Origin: Mycolicibacter acidiphilus
Lineage (GTDB): Bacteria; Actinomycetota; Actinomycetes; Mycobacteriales; Mycobacteriaceae
Assembly (NCBI RefSeq): GCF_018455725.1
Contig: NZ_JAHCLR010000015.1
Location: 1-64,000, forward strand
Direction of reading: 5' to 3'
Length of the DNA: 64,000 bases
The stretch's first letter is position 1. Each line of letters opens with the position of its first letter. Below, in pieces: positions 30,290 to 41,783 of this stretch. Below the pieces are notes generated by a model that was given only the letters and a program-made list of their open reading frames with translations, was not told the origin of the DNA and did no database searches. The translations under genes and the position numbers were made by a program.

Positions 30290-31180
30290 GTGCCAGTGCC
30301 TGCCGATTCCAGCCCCGCCCTGCAGTCCTACGCCCACCCCGAGAGGTTGGTGACCGCCGACTGGCTCGCCGGCAACCTCGGCAAACCCGGCCTGGTCGTG
30401 GTGGAGTCCGACGAGGACGTGCTGCTCTACGACGTCGGCCACATCCCGGGCGCGGTCAAGATCGACTGGGTCACCGACCTCAACGACTCCCCGGTGCGCG
30501 ATTACATCACCGGCGAGGCCTTCGCCGACCTGATGAACCGCAAGGGCATCTCCCGCGACGACACCGTGGTCATCTACGGCGACAAGTCCAACTGGTGGGC
30601 CGCCTACGCCCTGTGGGTGTTCACCCTGTTCGGGCACGAGGACGTGCGCCTGCTCGACGGCGGCCGCGACCTGTGGGTGTCCTCGGGCCGGGAGACCACC
30701 CTGGACGTGCCGTCGAAGACCACTACCGGCTACCCGGTCGTCGAGCGCAACGACGCCCCGATCCGCGCCTACAAGGACGACGTGCTGGAGATCATCGGCC
30801 ACCAGCCGCTGATCGACGTGCGCTCCCCGCAGGAGTACACCGGCGAGCGCACCCACATGCCGGACTACCCGGAGGAGGGCGTGCTGCGCGGCGGCCACAT
30901 CCCCACCGCCATCTCGATCCCGTGGAGCAAGGCCGTCACCGACAGCGGCCGGTTCCGCACCCGCGCCGAGCTCGACGAGTTGTACGGCTTCATCAAGCCC
31001 AGCGACAAGCCCGTCGCCTACTGCCGCATCGGTGAGCGGTCCAGCCACACCTGGTTCGTGCTGACCCACCTGCTCGGCCTGGAGGGCGTGCGCAACTACG
31101 ACGGCTCGTGGACCGAGTGGGGCAACACCGTGCGGGTGCCGGTTGTCGCCGGTACCGAGCCCGGAGCCGCGCCGGCCTGA
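30290..31180 (+). CDS. sseA: Thiosulfate sulfurtransferase (rhodanese) SseA
   Basis: A 296-residue protein with two rhodanese domains (about 20-135 and 165-285). The active-site loop CRIGERSS with Cys245 lies in the second domain; the first has no cysteine at that position. [19 protein letters not shown] and [24 protein letters not shown] match M. tuberculosis SseA closely. It transfers sulfane sulfur to cyanide or to thiol acceptors and takes part in oxidative-stress defence in mycobacteria. The GTG start fits the M. tuberculosis N-terminus (MPLPADPSP there, MPVPADSSP here). The stop overlaps the start of the SufE-like gene. Confidence 0.93.
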   Translation: MPVPADSSPALQSYAHPERLVTADWLAGNLGKPGLVVVESDEDVLLYDVGHIPGAVKIDWVTDLNDSPVRDYITGEAFADLMNRKGISRDDTVVIYGDKSNWWAAYALWVFTLFGHEDVRLLDGGRDLWVSSGRETTLDVPSKTTTGYPVVERNDAPIRAYKDDVLEIIGHQPLIDVRSPQEYTGERTHMPDYPEEGVLRGGHIPTAISIPWSKAVTDSGRFRTRAELDELYGFIKPSDKPVAYCRIGERSSHTWFVLTHLLGLEGVRNYDGSWTEWGNTVRVPVVAGTEPGAAPA

Positions 31181-31596
31181 TGAGCCTCACCGACGAACTG
31201 GTTCAGGTCGCGGCGGAGTTCGCCGAGGTCGAAGGCCAGGACAAGCTCCGGCTGCTGCTGGAGTACGCCGACGAGCTGCCGGAACTGCCGGATTTTCTGG
31301 CCAAGGAGGCCATGGAGCCGGTTCCGGAGTGCCAGTCGCCACTGTTCCTGCACGTCGACGCCGACGACCGCGAGCACGTCCGGCTGTACTTCACCGCGCC
31401 CGTCGAGGCGCCCACCACCCGGGGTTTCGCCTCGATCTGGGCGGCCGGTCTGGACGGCAAATCCGCCGACGTCATCCTGGCGATTCCGGACGATTACGCG
31501 ACGACACTGGGGCTCGCCGAACTGATCAGTCCGCTGCGGCTGCGCGGCATGTCGGCGATGCTGACCAGGATCAAACGGCGGTTGCGCACCGTATAA
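31180..31596 (+). CDS. SufE-like Fe-S assembly protein
   Basis: A 138-residue member of the SufE family, homologue of the gene after sseA in M. tuberculosis. It starts at an ATG that overlaps the sseA stop (TGATG). Conserved parts are [31 protein letters not shown], with the single Cys at the position of the SufE sulfur-accepting cysteine, and a C-terminal helix [17 protein letters not shown]. SufE takes sulfur from a cysteine desulfurase; the pairing with SseA suggests sulfur relay. Confidence 0.88.
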   Translation: MSLTDELVQVAAEFAEVEGQDKLRLLLEYADELPELPDFLAKEAMEPVPECQSPLFLHVDADDREHVRLYFTAPVEAPTTRGFASIWAAGLDGKSADVILAIPDDYATTLGLAELISPLRLRGMSAMLTRIKRRLRTV

Positions 31597-31629
31597 GGGG
31601 CACCCGGAACGCGGTCTGCGTTCGCGCTT

Positions 31630-31635
31630 TACACT
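31630..31635 (+). promoter_or_regulatory. -10 box of accA3
   Basis: TACACT matches TAnnnT and would start a leader of about 48 nt before the accA3 GTG. No good -35 is visible. A direct repeat lies between it and the gene. Confidence 0.45.
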
Positions 31636-31648
31636 GCCTCAAGCTAGA

Positions 31649-33482
<1,834 letters not shown>

Positions 33483-33490
33483 CCGAGCGA

Positions 33491-33542
33491 ACAAAAACGT
33501 CGGCCCGGGGTGTCTGCGGACTCCCCGGGCCGACGTTTTTGT
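33491..33542 (+). terminator. Rho-independent terminator after accA3
   Basis: A perfect 20-bp stem (33491-33510 with 33523-33542) and a 12-nt loop, ending in TTTTTGT. It lies 9 bp after the accA3 stop. The outer A/T arms make it usable from either strand. Confidence 0.93.
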
Positions 33543-33563
33543 CACGGACGGCGGCGCAGACAA

Positions 33564-33598
33564 AACGGCCCGGCCGGGGTGATACCGACCGGGCCGTT
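33564..33598 (-). terminator. Rho-independent terminator after the UsfY-like gene
   Basis: A 10-bp G/C-rich stem (33564-33573 with 33589-33598) extended by a few inner pairs. On the minus strand it is followed by TTTTG, so it terminates the UsfY-like transcript. With the accA3 hairpin it forms a back-to-back terminator pair. Confidence 0.8.
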
Positions 33599-33611
33599 CT
33601 GGGTCCTTGGT

Positions 33612-33923
33612 TCAGCTGGTGGAGTGCTGGCGGTGCGCCTCGGGGTGAATGCGGTGCCACTCGTGGTTCACCCGACCGATCCGCTTGTGCTCGATCACCA
33701 GCCACAGCACCCCGGCGAGCGCGGCGGCCACCGCGAACGCCGCGACCTCGACTCCCTGCCGGTCATGCCCGGTCGCGAACGCCGTAAGACCGCCGAGGAA
33801 GGTCATCATGCCGACCACCAGCAGTGCATACCCCGGCCAGCCCATGACGTCGATAACCGCCCGGCCGGCGTGCGGCCGCGTGGTGCGTACATGGTCAACC
33901 GGGTCGCGGAACGTGTCACCCAT
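33612..33923 (-). CDS. UsfY-like small membrane protein
   Basis: A 103-residue protein starting MGDTFRDPVDHVRTTRPHAG, which resembles UsfY of the mycobacterial sigF locus. Two hydrophobic helices follow (about residues 31-52 and 60-82), and the tail is His-rich (EWHRIHPEAHRQH). The function of UsfY is unknown; in M. tuberculosis it is encoded near sigF and its anti-sigma factor downstream of accA3. Here it is the first gene after accA3, and no sigma or anti-sigma gene is present. AAGGAA lies 6 nt before the ATG at 33923. The identification rests on the N-terminal motif and the location. Confidence 0.68.
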   Translation of the reverse strand: MGDTFRDPVDHVRTTRPHAGRAVIDVMGWPGYALLVVGMMTFLGGLTAFATGHDRQGVEVAAFAVAAALAGVLWLVIEHKRIGRVNHEWHRIHPEAHRQHSTS

Positions 33924-34137
33924 AGTGTTTCCTTCCCTCTGAATCCTCCGGCTCATCCGGATACAGTTGTGCGCGTCACATCTCGTAACACTTGCGTAAC
34001 CTGAATCTCTGCTATACCAGAATTATCGTAGCCCGATGGGATCGGCCGCCGGAGCGCTTCACAGGAAATTTCCAGCACTGCCGCAGCGATCTTTATCTTC
34101 GCAGGTGACAGCTGTTTACCGGCCGGGCGAAAGCCGT

Positions 34138-34539
34138 TTACCGGCTCAGTGCCGGGCCGACGATCGGCGGGGCGATGACGATCACCGCGAACACCATCAG
34201 CGACAGCAGCACCCAGCCCGCGCCCTGCCAGCCCCACCAGGTGCCGCGGTCACGCCAGACCAGATAGGTGCGCCAGAACGCCCACAGGCCACCGCCCGCC
34301 AGAATCAGCGGCGCCCCCAGCGCCAGCACCGTGCGGTAAGGCAGTCCGCAGGCCGCGGTCTCGATCGCCCCGTCACAGTTCTGCACCCAGACCGCGGCCA
34401 ACGCGATGAACGCGAGCGTCCCGATCACCACCCGCACCGCCAGTCGCACCGCGGCCCGCACTTCGACGTCGTCCTGACCGAGCCGGTCGCCACGGGGTTC
34501 GGGATCGTGCGCTCTGTCGGGCTGCGTTCCGGGCTTCAT
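34138..34539 (-). CDS. Hypothetical membrane protein
   Basis: A 133-residue protein of unknown function. The first 30 residues are polar (MKPGTQPDRAHDPEPRGD), then come about three membrane helices: LAVRVVIGTLAFIALAAVWV, the stretch after CGLPYRTVLALGAPLILAGGG, and the C-terminal GWVLLSLMVFAVIVIAPPIV. Two Cys (QNCDGAIETAACG) lie between the first two helices on what would be one face of the membrane. GGGAG is just upstream of the ATG at 34539. It is divergent from lhr, with 50 bp between the starts. Confidence 0.7.
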   Translation of the reverse strand: MKPGTQPDRAHDPEPRGDRLGQDDVEVRAAVRLAVRVVIGTLAFIALAAVWVQNCDGAIETAACGLPYRTVLALGAPLILAGGGLWAFWRTYLVWRDRGTWWGWQGAGWVLLSLMVFAVIVIAPPIVGPALSR

Positions 34540-34589
34540 GGCTCCCACAGTCGGCGGTACGACGCCGTACGTCAAGCGGGCTTGGCACC

Positions 34590-37500
34590 ATGGGTCAGGT
34601 GAGCACAACCGCCCCCGGGGATGACGACGCGCCGGATCCGCTGGCCCGGTTCGCCACGCCGACCCGGGAGTGGTTCGCCGGGGCGTTCACCACCCCAACG
34701 CCGGCGCAGGCGCAGGCCTGGGCGGCGATCGCCGACGGCCGGCACACCCTGGTCGTGGCCCCGACCGGGTCGGGCAAGACCCTGGCCGCGTTCCTCTGGG
34801 CGATCGATCGGCTGGCCCACTCCGAACCGAGCACCGGGGGCACCCGGGTGCTGTACGTGTCCCCCCTGAAAGCCCTCGCCGTCGACGTCGAACGCAACCT
34901 GCGCACGCCGCTGACCGGGATCACCCGGGTCGCCCAGCATCAGGACCTGCCCGTCCCCGACATCACCGTCGGGGTGCGCTCCGGCGACACCTCCCCCGCC
35001 AGGCGCCGCCAGTTGATCGCCCACCCACCGGACATCCTGATCACCACGCCGGAGTCGCTGTTCCTGATGTTGACCTCCGCGGCGCGGGAAACGCTGATCG
35101 GGGTGCAGACCGTGATCGTCGACGAGGTGCACGCGGTGGCCGGCACCAAACGCGGTGCGCACCTGGCCCTGTCGCTGGAACGGCTCGATGCGCAGCTGGC
35201 CCACCCGGCACAGCGGATCGGCCTGTCCGCCACCGTCAAACCGGCCGAGGAGGTCGCCCGGTTCCTCGCCGGGCAGGCGCCGACGGCGATCGTCGCACCG
35301 CCGGCGGCCAAGACATTCGAGTTGAGCGTGCAGGTTCCGGTGCCGGACATGGCCGACCCGGCCGGCGGCACCGTCTGGCCGGAGGTCGAAGCCCGCATCG
35401 TCGACCTGATCGAGGCGCACCGCTCATCGATCGTGTTCGCCAACTCGCGGCGGCTCGCCGAGCGGCTCACCGCCCGGCTCAACGAGATCCACGCGCAACG
35501 CTGCGGGTTCGAGCCGGCGGACGACGTGAATCCACGGGTCGGCGGTGGCGCGCCGGCCCTGTTGATGGGCAGCGGGCAGAGTCACGGGGCCGTGGCGGTC
35601 GCAAGCGCGACGGAGTCGGGCGCTGGGGGCCGCCACTGTCGGGCGCTGCCGGTACTGGCCCGCGCCCACCACGGGTCGGTGTCGCTGCAGACCCGCGCCG
35701 AGGTCGAGGAGGAGTTGAAAAGCGGGCGGCTCAAAGCGGTGGTGGCCACCTCCAGCCTGGAGTTGGGCATCGACATGGGCGCCGTGGACCTGGTGATCCA
35801 GATCGAGGCGCCGCCGTCGGTGGCCAGCGGCCTGCAGCGCATCGGCCGGGCCGGGCATCAGGTCGGTGAGATCTCGCGCGGGGTGCTGATCCCCAAGCAC
35901 CGCACTGACCTGATCGGGTGCGCGGTGGCGGTGCAGCGGATGACGGCCGGGCAGATCGAAACCCTTGCGGTGCCCGCGAATCCGCTGGACATCCTGGCCC
36001 ATCACACCGTCGCCGCCGCGGCGCTGGAACCGTTGAACGTGGAAGCCTGGTTCGACACGGTGCGGCGCGCGGCCCCGTTCGCTGCACTGCCGCGCAGCGC
36101 GTTCGAGGCCACCCTGGACCTGCTCAGCGGCAAGTACCCGTCGACGGAGTTCGCCGAACTGCGGCCCCGACTGGTCTACGACCGCGACGCGGGCACGCTG
36201 ACCGGGCGGCCGGGCGCGCAACGGCTGGCGGTCACCTCCGGCGGTGCCATCCCCGATCGCGGCCTGTTCACGGTGTACCTGGCCGGTGGCGAGAAGGCTT
36301 CCCGGGTAGGCGAACTCGACGAGGAGATGGTGTACGAGTCGCGGCCCGGCGACGTCATCTCGCTGGGCGCGACGAGTTGGCAGATCACCGACATCACCCA
36401 CGACCGGGTGCTGGTGGTCCCGGCACCGGGCCGGCCGGGCCGGTTGCCGTTCTGGCACGGCGACGGGGTGGGGCGGCCCGCCGAGCTGGGCGCGGCGATC
36501 GGCGCGTTCACCGGCGAGCTGGCCGGCTTGAGTCGTGCGGCATTCGACTCCCGGTGTGCCGGTTTGGGTTTCGATGACTACGCCGGTGCGAATCTGTGGC
36601 GGTTGCTCGACGACCAGCGGAGCGCGACCAGCGTCGTCCCGACCGACACCACGCTGCTGGTGGAGCGGTTCCGCGACGAACTCGGCGACTGGCGGGTGGT
36701 GCTGCATTCGCCGTACGGGCTGCGGGTGAACGGTCCGCTGGCGCTGGCGGTCGGTCGGCGCCTGCTCGACCGCTACGGCATCGATGAGAAGCCGACCGCA
36801 TCCGACGACGGGATCGTGGTGCGACTACCCGACACCGACGCCGATCCGACGGCCGATGCGCCGGGTGCCGTGGGGGCATCTCCCGCTTGCGGGGGACTGT
36901 TCGTCTTCGCCGCCGACGAGATCGAGGCGGCGGTCGCCGCCGAGGTGGGCGGGTCTGCGCTGTTCGCCGCCCGGTTCCGGGAGTGCGCCGCCCGCGCCCT
37001 GCTGCTGCCGCGCCGGCAGCCGGGCCGGCGCTCTCCGCTGTGGCAGCAGCGCCAGCGCGCCGCGCAACTGCTCGACGTGGCCCGCAAGTATCCGGCGTTC
37101 CCGATCGTGCTGGAGACCGTGCGGGAATGCCTGCAGGACGTCTACGACGTGCCGGCGCTGACCGCGCTGATGGCGGCGATCGAGCAGCGTCGGGTCCGAC
37201 TGGCCGAGGTGACGACCCCGACGCCGTCGCCGTTCGCGGCGTCGCTGCTGTTCGGCTACGTCGGCGCGTACATGTACGAGGGCGACCAGCCGTTGGCCGA
37301 GCGCCGTGCGGCGGCCCTGGCGTTGGACCCCACCCTGCTCGCCGAACTGCTGGGCCGGGTGGAACTGCGCGAACTGCTCGACCCCGGCGTGGTCGAGACC
37401 ACCGCCCGCCAGTTGCAGCATCTGGCCCCGGAGAAGGCCGCCCGCGACGCGGAGGGGGTGGCCGATCTGCTGCGACTGCTCGGACCGCTGACCGCCGAGG

Positions 37501-39206
37501 AAGTGGCGGCCCGGGCCGCCGGCGCGCCGGTGTCCGGCTGGCTGGCGGCGCTGTCGAGTGCGCGGCGGGTGCTGCCGGTGACGTTCGCCGGGCAAAGCTG
37601 GTGGGCGGCAATCGAAGACGTCGGCCGACTGCGCGACGGCGTCGGCGTGCCGGTGCCGGCCTGGGTGCCGTCCGGTTTCACCGATCCGGTCACCGATCCG
37701 CTCGGCGAGCTGCTGGGGCGGTTCGCCCGCACCCACGGTCCGTTCACGACCGGGCAGGCCGCCGCCCGGTTCGGCCTGGGTCTGCGGGTGGCCGCCGATG
37801 TGCTGGGGAGGCTGTCGGCCGACGGGCACCTGGTGCGCGGGGAGTTCGCGGACTTTCCGGACTCGCCCGGCGACCAGTGGTGCGACGCCGGAGTGCTGCG
37901 GCTGCTGCGGCGCCGGTCGCTGGCGGCGCTGCGGGCGCAGATCGAACCGGTGTCGACGGCTGCGTATGCCCGGTTCCTGCCGTCGTGGCAGGGGGTCGAA
38001 TCCCCGGTCAGCGGCGTGGACGGCCTGGCCGCGGTGATCGAGCAGTTGGCCGGGGTGCCGCTGCCGGCGTCGGCGGTCGAACCGCTGGTGCTGGGGCAGC
38101 GGGTGCGCGACTACTCCCCCGCCATGCTCGACGAACTGCTGGCCTCCGGTGAGGTGCTGTGGTCGGGATCGGGTGTCGGGGACGCGTCAGCCGACGGCTG
38201 GATCACGTTCCACACCGCCGATTCCGCACCGTTGACGCTGATACCCGGCGCCGACATCATCCCGGGCGACGCCCACCGGGTGATCCTAGACGCGCTGGCC
38301 GGCGGCGGCGCGTTCTTCTTCCGCCAGCTGGGCGACGGGGTCGCCGACGCCGCGCTGAAAAACGCACTGTGGGAACTGATCTGGGCCGGCCAGGTCACCG
38401 GTGACACGTTCGCGCCGGTGCGGGCGCTGCTCGGCGGCGCCGGTCGCCGTTCGACCCCCGCGCACCGGACGCGGCGCCCACCGCGGTTGAGCCGGTACAG
38501 CGTCGCGCACGCCACGGCGCGGGCCGTCGACCCGACCGTGGCCGGGCGCTGGTCGGCGCTGCCGGCGGCGGAACCGGATTCGACGGTGCGCGCCCATCAC
38601 ACCGCGGAGTTGCTGCTGCACCGCCACGGGGTGCTGACCCGCGGCGCGGTGGCGGCCGAGGGGGTGCCGGGCGGCTTCGCGGCCCTGTACAAGGTGCTGA
38701 CCGCGTTCGAGGAGGCCGGGCGGTGCCAGCGCGGCTACTTCGTCGAGTCGCTCGGCGGGGCGCAGTTCGCGCTGGCGTCCACGGTGGATCGGCTGCGCGG
38801 ATACCTCGAGGACCCCGGCTCTTTGACCGAGCCGAGGCGGTGTCACGCGGTGGCGCTGGCGGCCGCGGACCCGGCCAACCCGTACGGCGCAGCGCTGCGC
38901 TGGCCGGCACCCCCCGGGGCAGCCCGCCCGGGCCGCAAGGCCGGTGCCCTGGTGGTGCTGGTCGACGGTGAGCTGGTGTGGTTCGTCGAACGCGGCGGTC
39001 GGTCGGTGCTGAACTTCGCCGGGGAGTCCGAGGTGCACGCGGCGGCGGCCGCGCTGGCTCAGCTGGTGACGTCCCGGCGGGTGGACGGCCTGCTGATCGA
39101 AAGGATCGACGGTGTTGCGGTGCTGGAACTTTCGGAATCGCCGGTGGTGGGGGCGTTGCTCGATGCGGGGTTCACCCGCACCCCGCGCGGTTTGCGGCTG
39201 CGCTGA
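34590..39206 (+). CDS. lhr: Large ATP-dependent helicase Lhr
   Basis: A 1538-residue superfamily 2 helicase of the length typical of bacterial Lhr. The N-terminal part carries motif I APTGSGKT, motif II DEVHA (VIVDEVHAVAG), motif III LSATV and motif VI QRIGRAGH. It is followed by the winged-helix and Lhr-core domain and a C-terminal half unique to the long Lhr proteins. Mycobacterial Lhr translocates on single-stranded DNA and unwinds RNA:DNA hybrids, is DNA-damage induced, and acts in repair. Residues about 310-355 (after FEPADDVNPRVGGG) form a Gly/Ser-rich insertion in the helicase region. The ATG at 34590 is used here; a GTG four codons later is possible. Confidence 0.95.
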   Translation: MGQVSTTAPGDDDAPDPLARFATPTREWFAGAFTTPTPAQAQAWAAIADGRHTLVVAPTGSGKTLAAFLWAIDRLAHSEPSTGGTRVLYVSPLKALAVDVERNLRTPLTGITRVAQHQDLPVPDITVGVRSGDTSPARRRQLIAHPPDILITTPESLFLMLTSAARETLIGVQTVIVDEVHAVAGTKRGAHLALSLERLDAQLAHPAQRIGLSATVKPAEEVARFLAGQAPTAIVAPPAAKTFELSVQVPVPDMADPAGGTVWPEVEARIVDLIEAHRSSIVFANSRRLAERLTARLNEIHAQRCGFEPADDVNPRVGGGAPALLMGSGQSHGAVAVASATESGAGGRHCRALPVLARAHHGSVSLQTRAEVEEELKSGRLKAVVATSSLELGIDMGAVDLVIQIEAPPSVASGLQRIGRAGHQVGEISRGVLIPKHRTDLIGCAVAVQRMTAGQIETLAVPANPLDILAHHTVAAAALEPLNVEAWFDTVRRAAPFAALPRSAFEATLDLLSGKYPSTEFAELRPRLVYDRDAGTLTGRPGAQRLAVTSGGAIPDRGLFTVYLAGGEKASRVGELDEEMVYESRPGDVISLGATSWQITDITHDRVLVVPAPGRPGRLPFWHGDGVGRPAELGAAIGAFTGELAGLSRAAFDSRCAGLGFDDYAGANLWRLLDDQRSATSVVPTDTTLLVERFRDELGDWRVVLHSPYGLRVNGPLALAVGRRLLDRYGIDEKPTASDDGIVVRLPDTDADPTADAPGAVGASPACGGLFVFAADEIEAAVAAEVGGSALFAARFRECAARALLLPRRQPGRRSPLWQQRQRAAQLLDVARKYPAFPIVLETVRECLQDVYDVPALTALMAAIEQRRVRLAEVTTPTPSPFAASLLFGYVGAYMYEGDQPLAERRAAALALDPTLLAELLGRVELRELLDPGVVETTARQLQHLAPEKAARDAEGVADLLRLLGPLTAEEVAARAAGAPVSGWLAALSSARRVLPVTFAGQSWWAAIEDVGRLRDGVGVPVPAWVPSGFTDPVTDPLGELLGRFARTHGPFTTGQAAARFGLGLRVAADVLGRLSADGHLVRGEFADFPDSPGDQWCDAGVLRLLRRRSLAALRAQIEPVSTAAYARFLPSWQGVESPVSGVDGLAAVIEQLAGVPLPASAVEPLVLGQRVRDYSPAMLDELLASGEVLWSGSGVGDASADGWITFHTADSAPLTLIPGADIIPGDAHRVILDALAGGGAFFFRQLGDGVADAALKNALWELIWAGQVTGDTFAPVRALLGGAGRRSTPAHRTRRPPRLSRYSVAHATARAVDPTVAGRWSALPAAEPDSTVRAHHTAELLLHRHGVLTRGAVAAEGVPGGFAALYKVLTAFEEAGRCQRGYFVESLGGAQFALASTVDRLRGYLEDPGSLTEPRRCHAVALAAADPANPYGAALRWPAPPGAARPGRKAGALVVLVDGELVWFVERGGRSVLNFAGESEVHAAAAALAQLVTSRRVDGLLIERIDGVAVLELSESPVVGALLDAGFTRTPRGLRLR

Positions 39207-39433
39207 CGCCGGAGCACCTGGTCTACAAAGCAGTGGGCGACGAGGTCCGTACGCGCAGTGCCGCCTGCATTACGCCTGACGCAACACCCGACCCAGCCGT
39301 CACCGCGCAGGGGCATGTGCCGTTGTGCCCGCCTCTGCGCGACAACTGCCGCCACACCGCCTGCGCGTCAACCGTTGTCGCGCGCAGGCGGGCAGTATCA
39401 GACCGCTGGTGGCGGGCTGGAGCACACCAGAAC

Positions 39434-40249
39434 TCAGCGGCTGACGAACTTGGTGAGGTACCGCGACAGCGGCGCCGTCAGCGCCGGCGACAGCCGATGC
39501 AGCAAGTACGGCGCGACGACGTGGGAGCGCGGGGTCGGGATGATCAACCGCGGTCGGGCCAGCGCGGACAGCACCGCGGCCGCAACCTTCTCCGGTGACG
39601 CGCCGTGCTTGGCGTAGAAGCCGACGATCTTCTCCTGGTCGGTGGCCATCGCGCCGCGCATGATCGTGCCACGCACGATCGCGGTGTCGATGACGCCCGG
39701 GCACAGCGCCATCACCCGGATGCCACGGGGCCGCAGTTCGGCGTCGAGTGATTCGCTCATCCCGACCACCCCGAACTTCGAGGTGCAGTACGGCGCCATC
39801 CGCGCAGTCGGGATGAGGCCCGCCTCGGACGCGGTGTTGACGATCTTGCCTCCCCCGCCCTGGTGCAGCATCCGCGGCACGAACACCTGCACCCCGTAGG
39901 CGACGCCGAGCAGGTTCACCCCGATCACCCGCTGCCAGTCCTCGATCGTCGTCTCCTCGATGTCGCCGGCGTGCCCGATTCCGGCGTTGTTGTGCAGGAT
40001 GTCGACGCGGCCGTCTTCGGCGTACACCGCCTCCGCCAGCGCCTGCAGGTCCTCGGGCTTGGTGACGTCGACGGTGTGGTGGACCCCGCCGATCTCCCGG
40101 GCGACGTCGGCGACGGCGACGGTGTCGCAGTCGGCGACATGGACTTTGGCACCGTGGCGGGCCAGCAGTCGGGCGGTGGCGCGGCCGATGCCGGAGCCTG
40201 CGCCGGTGACGACGGCGATCTTGCCGGTCAGGTCGATGTGTTTGGCCAT
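39434..40249 (-). CDS. Short-chain dehydrogenase/reductase
   Basis: A 271-residue classical SDR. It has the NAD(P)-binding TGAGSGIGRATARL at residue 15, HNNAGIGH, the catalytic Ser/Tyr/Lys in TASEAGLI and YCTSKFG, and PGVIDTAI after it. The acidic residue following the second strand (HVADCD) suggests NAD rather than NADP. The C-terminus (LIIPTPRSHVVAPYLLHRLSPAL) resembles the SDR group that ends in an amphipathic or membrane-associated helix. The substrate is unknown. The ATG at 40249 begins MAKHIDLTGKIAVVTG; the longer open frame has no support. Confidence 0.9.
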   Translation of the reverse strand: MAKHIDLTGKIAVVTGAGSGIGRATARLLARHGAKVHVADCDTVAVADVAREIGGVHHTVDVTKPEDLQALAEAVYAEDGRVDILHNNAGIGHAGDIEETTIEDWQRVIGVNLLGVAYGVQVFVPRMLHQGGGGKIVNTASEAGLIPTARMAPYCTSKFGVVGMSESLDAELRPRGIRVMALCPGVIDTAIVRGTIMRGAMATDQEKIVGFYAKHGASPEKVAAAVLSALARPRLIIPTPRSHVVAPYLLHRLSPALTAPLSRYLTKFVSR

Positions 40250-40349
40250 GACGCCAGTCTGCACCCCGACCGACGGCCGTGTGGAATAGCCGCGCAGGGC
40301 CGGAGCGTTCTGCGGGACGACCATTCGGCCCGACGACGATGGGGCGGCG

Positions 40350-41162
40350 ATGAGCCTGCAGACCACTGATGGTGAGACGGTGTTGCGCGATGTGGTGGCC
40401 GAGGCCACCGCGAAGATCGGTGACCGACTGGCGGCCGTGTACGCGATGGGCAGCCTCGCGCACGGCGGGTTCAGCCCCGCGGTCAGCGACGTCGACGTCG
40501 CGGTCATCCTCACCGGTCCGCCGCAACCCGGCGATCACGAACTGGTTCAGGGTGTGATCGATGCGGTACAGGCGGTCGGGTCGCCGCTGCATCAGCGGCT
40601 GTCGATCTTCTGGGGCACCACAGAATCGTTGCGCGGTGACGCAACCGCCGGCCGGTTCCCGCCGCTGGACCGGCTGTGCCTGTTCGAACACGGCCGGCTG
40701 CTGGCCGGCACCGACGTCCGCGGCGACCTGCCCCGGCCGAGCCAGACCGAGTTGCTGGTCGCCGGGGCGCAATTCGCCGCCGACCTGCTCGCCGAGCCGG
40801 TGATCACGGCGTCCGCCGACCCGGCCGCACTGCTCGAACGCGGTGTACGACCGGCAACGAAGCTGGTGCTCTTCCCGACACGATTCCTGTTCACCGCCGA
40901 CACCAGACGGGAGGGCACCAACGATGCTGCCGCGCAACACTATTCAGAGCATCACCGCGGGCCGGCCGCTGAGCTGGTAGCAGCGGCGTACCGTTGGCGG
41001 ACCGCCGATCCCGGCCCGGATGCACCTGCGTTGCTCAACGCAGGCTTCACCCCGCTGTACACCGACTACCTCAGCGACCACATCACGCGGCTGACCGTGC
41101 TCGGAGAGACCAGACTGGCAGATCGGTTCGCGCAGTGGCGTTCCCAGCTTTCGGCCGACTGA
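40350..41162 (+). CDS. Nucleotidyltransferase-fold protein
   Basis: A 270-residue protein with the polymerase-beta-like nucleotidyltransferase signature GSLAHGGFSPAVSDVDVAVI (residues 33-52), in which Gly-Ser and the two Asp of DVD bind the metal and nucleotide. Resistance adenylyltransferases and MNT-type antitoxins share this fold. The C-terminal 130 residues are helical with no recognised motif, and no HEPN toxin partner is adjacent. The substrate is unknown. The start is the first ATG after a GGGG-containing leader. It is divergent from the SDR gene by 100 bp. Confidence 0.8.
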   Translation: MSLQTTDGETVLRDVVAEATAKIGDRLAAVYAMGSLAHGGFSPAVSDVDVAVILTGPPQPGDHELVQGVIDAVQAVGSPLHQRLSIFWGTTESLRGDATAGRFPPLDRLCLFEHGRLLAGTDVRGDLPRPSQTELLVAGAQFAADLLAEPVITASADPAALLERGVRPATKLVLFPTRFLFTADTRREGTNDAAAQHYSEHHRGPAAELVAAAYRWRTADPGPDAPALLNAGFTPLYTDYLSDHITRLTVLGETRLADRFAQWRSQLSAD

Positions 41163-41198
41163 TACCGTGACAGTCCGCGGTGATGCACGCCCGTCTGC

Positions 41199-41744
41199 TC
41201 AGAACGTCCAGCTGCCCTGGGGATCCAGCACGAAACCGTGATCGCCGACCCGACAGGCCGTCATCTGCTCGGTGACCCCGCAGACCTCGTCCTTGGCATA
41301 GTCCAACCGGCTGCCGGGCGGTAGCGGTTTGTAATCATCGGGGCCGAACGACTTCTTGATGACGCGCACATCCGGTGTCAGCGTGTCGTATTCGTCCATC
41401 ACGGCCGGATCGACGTCGCCGAACGCGGCCGGCGGGTCGTCCACGACCCCGGTGCTCACCCCGACGACGTTGGACGACGTGCCCGGCAACGCACCCCAAC
41501 ACTTGGCCGAGCGGAACGGCGGATTGGCCCGGCCGGTGTAGGTGATGCGGCAGCGGTAGCCGGCCGGTGCGGTGAACTGCACCCCGTTGGTGGTCGGATA
41601 GATGTAGTAACCGGAGTAGTCCTTGACATCAGCGACGGTGAAGCCGCTCAGGTCGGGGAACTGCTCTGGCGCGGCGCCGACCGGCGTGGCGAACGCGACC
41701 GCGACGACGACGGCGACGCCCAAACAGGCCAAGCGAGCGAACAT
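41199..41744 (-). CDS. Exported protein of unknown function
   Basis: A 181-residue protein with a signal peptide (MFARLACLGVAVVVAVAFATPVGA, cleavage after Gly-Ala-Ala likely). The mature part contains four Cys, two in CRITYTGRANPPFRSAKC and two in EVCGVTEQMTAC, so it probably forms disulfides outside the membrane. Similar small exported proteins are common in mycobacteria, but I recognise no specific function. The ATG is 7 nt after a TAGGTT box and should be leaderless. Confidence 0.78.
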   Translation of the reverse strand: MFARLACLGVAVVVAVAFATPVGAAPEQFPDLSGFTVADVKDYSGYYIYPTTNGVQFTAPAGYRCRITYTGRANPPFRSAKCWGALPGTSSNVVGVSTGVVDDPPAAFGDVDPAVMDEYDTLTPDVRVIKKSFGPDDYKPLPPGSRLDYAKDEVCGVTEQMTACRVGDHGFVLDPQGSWTF

Positions 41745-41751
41745 GCGCGCG

Positions 41752-41757
41752 AACCTA
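41752..41757 (-). promoter_or_regulatory. Leaderless -10 box of the exported-protein gene
   Basis: TAGGTT on the minus strand ends 7 nt before the ATG at 41744. Confidence 0.5.
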
Positions 41758-41783
41758 CCGCAGGATCACGGCCTCCGGCCTGC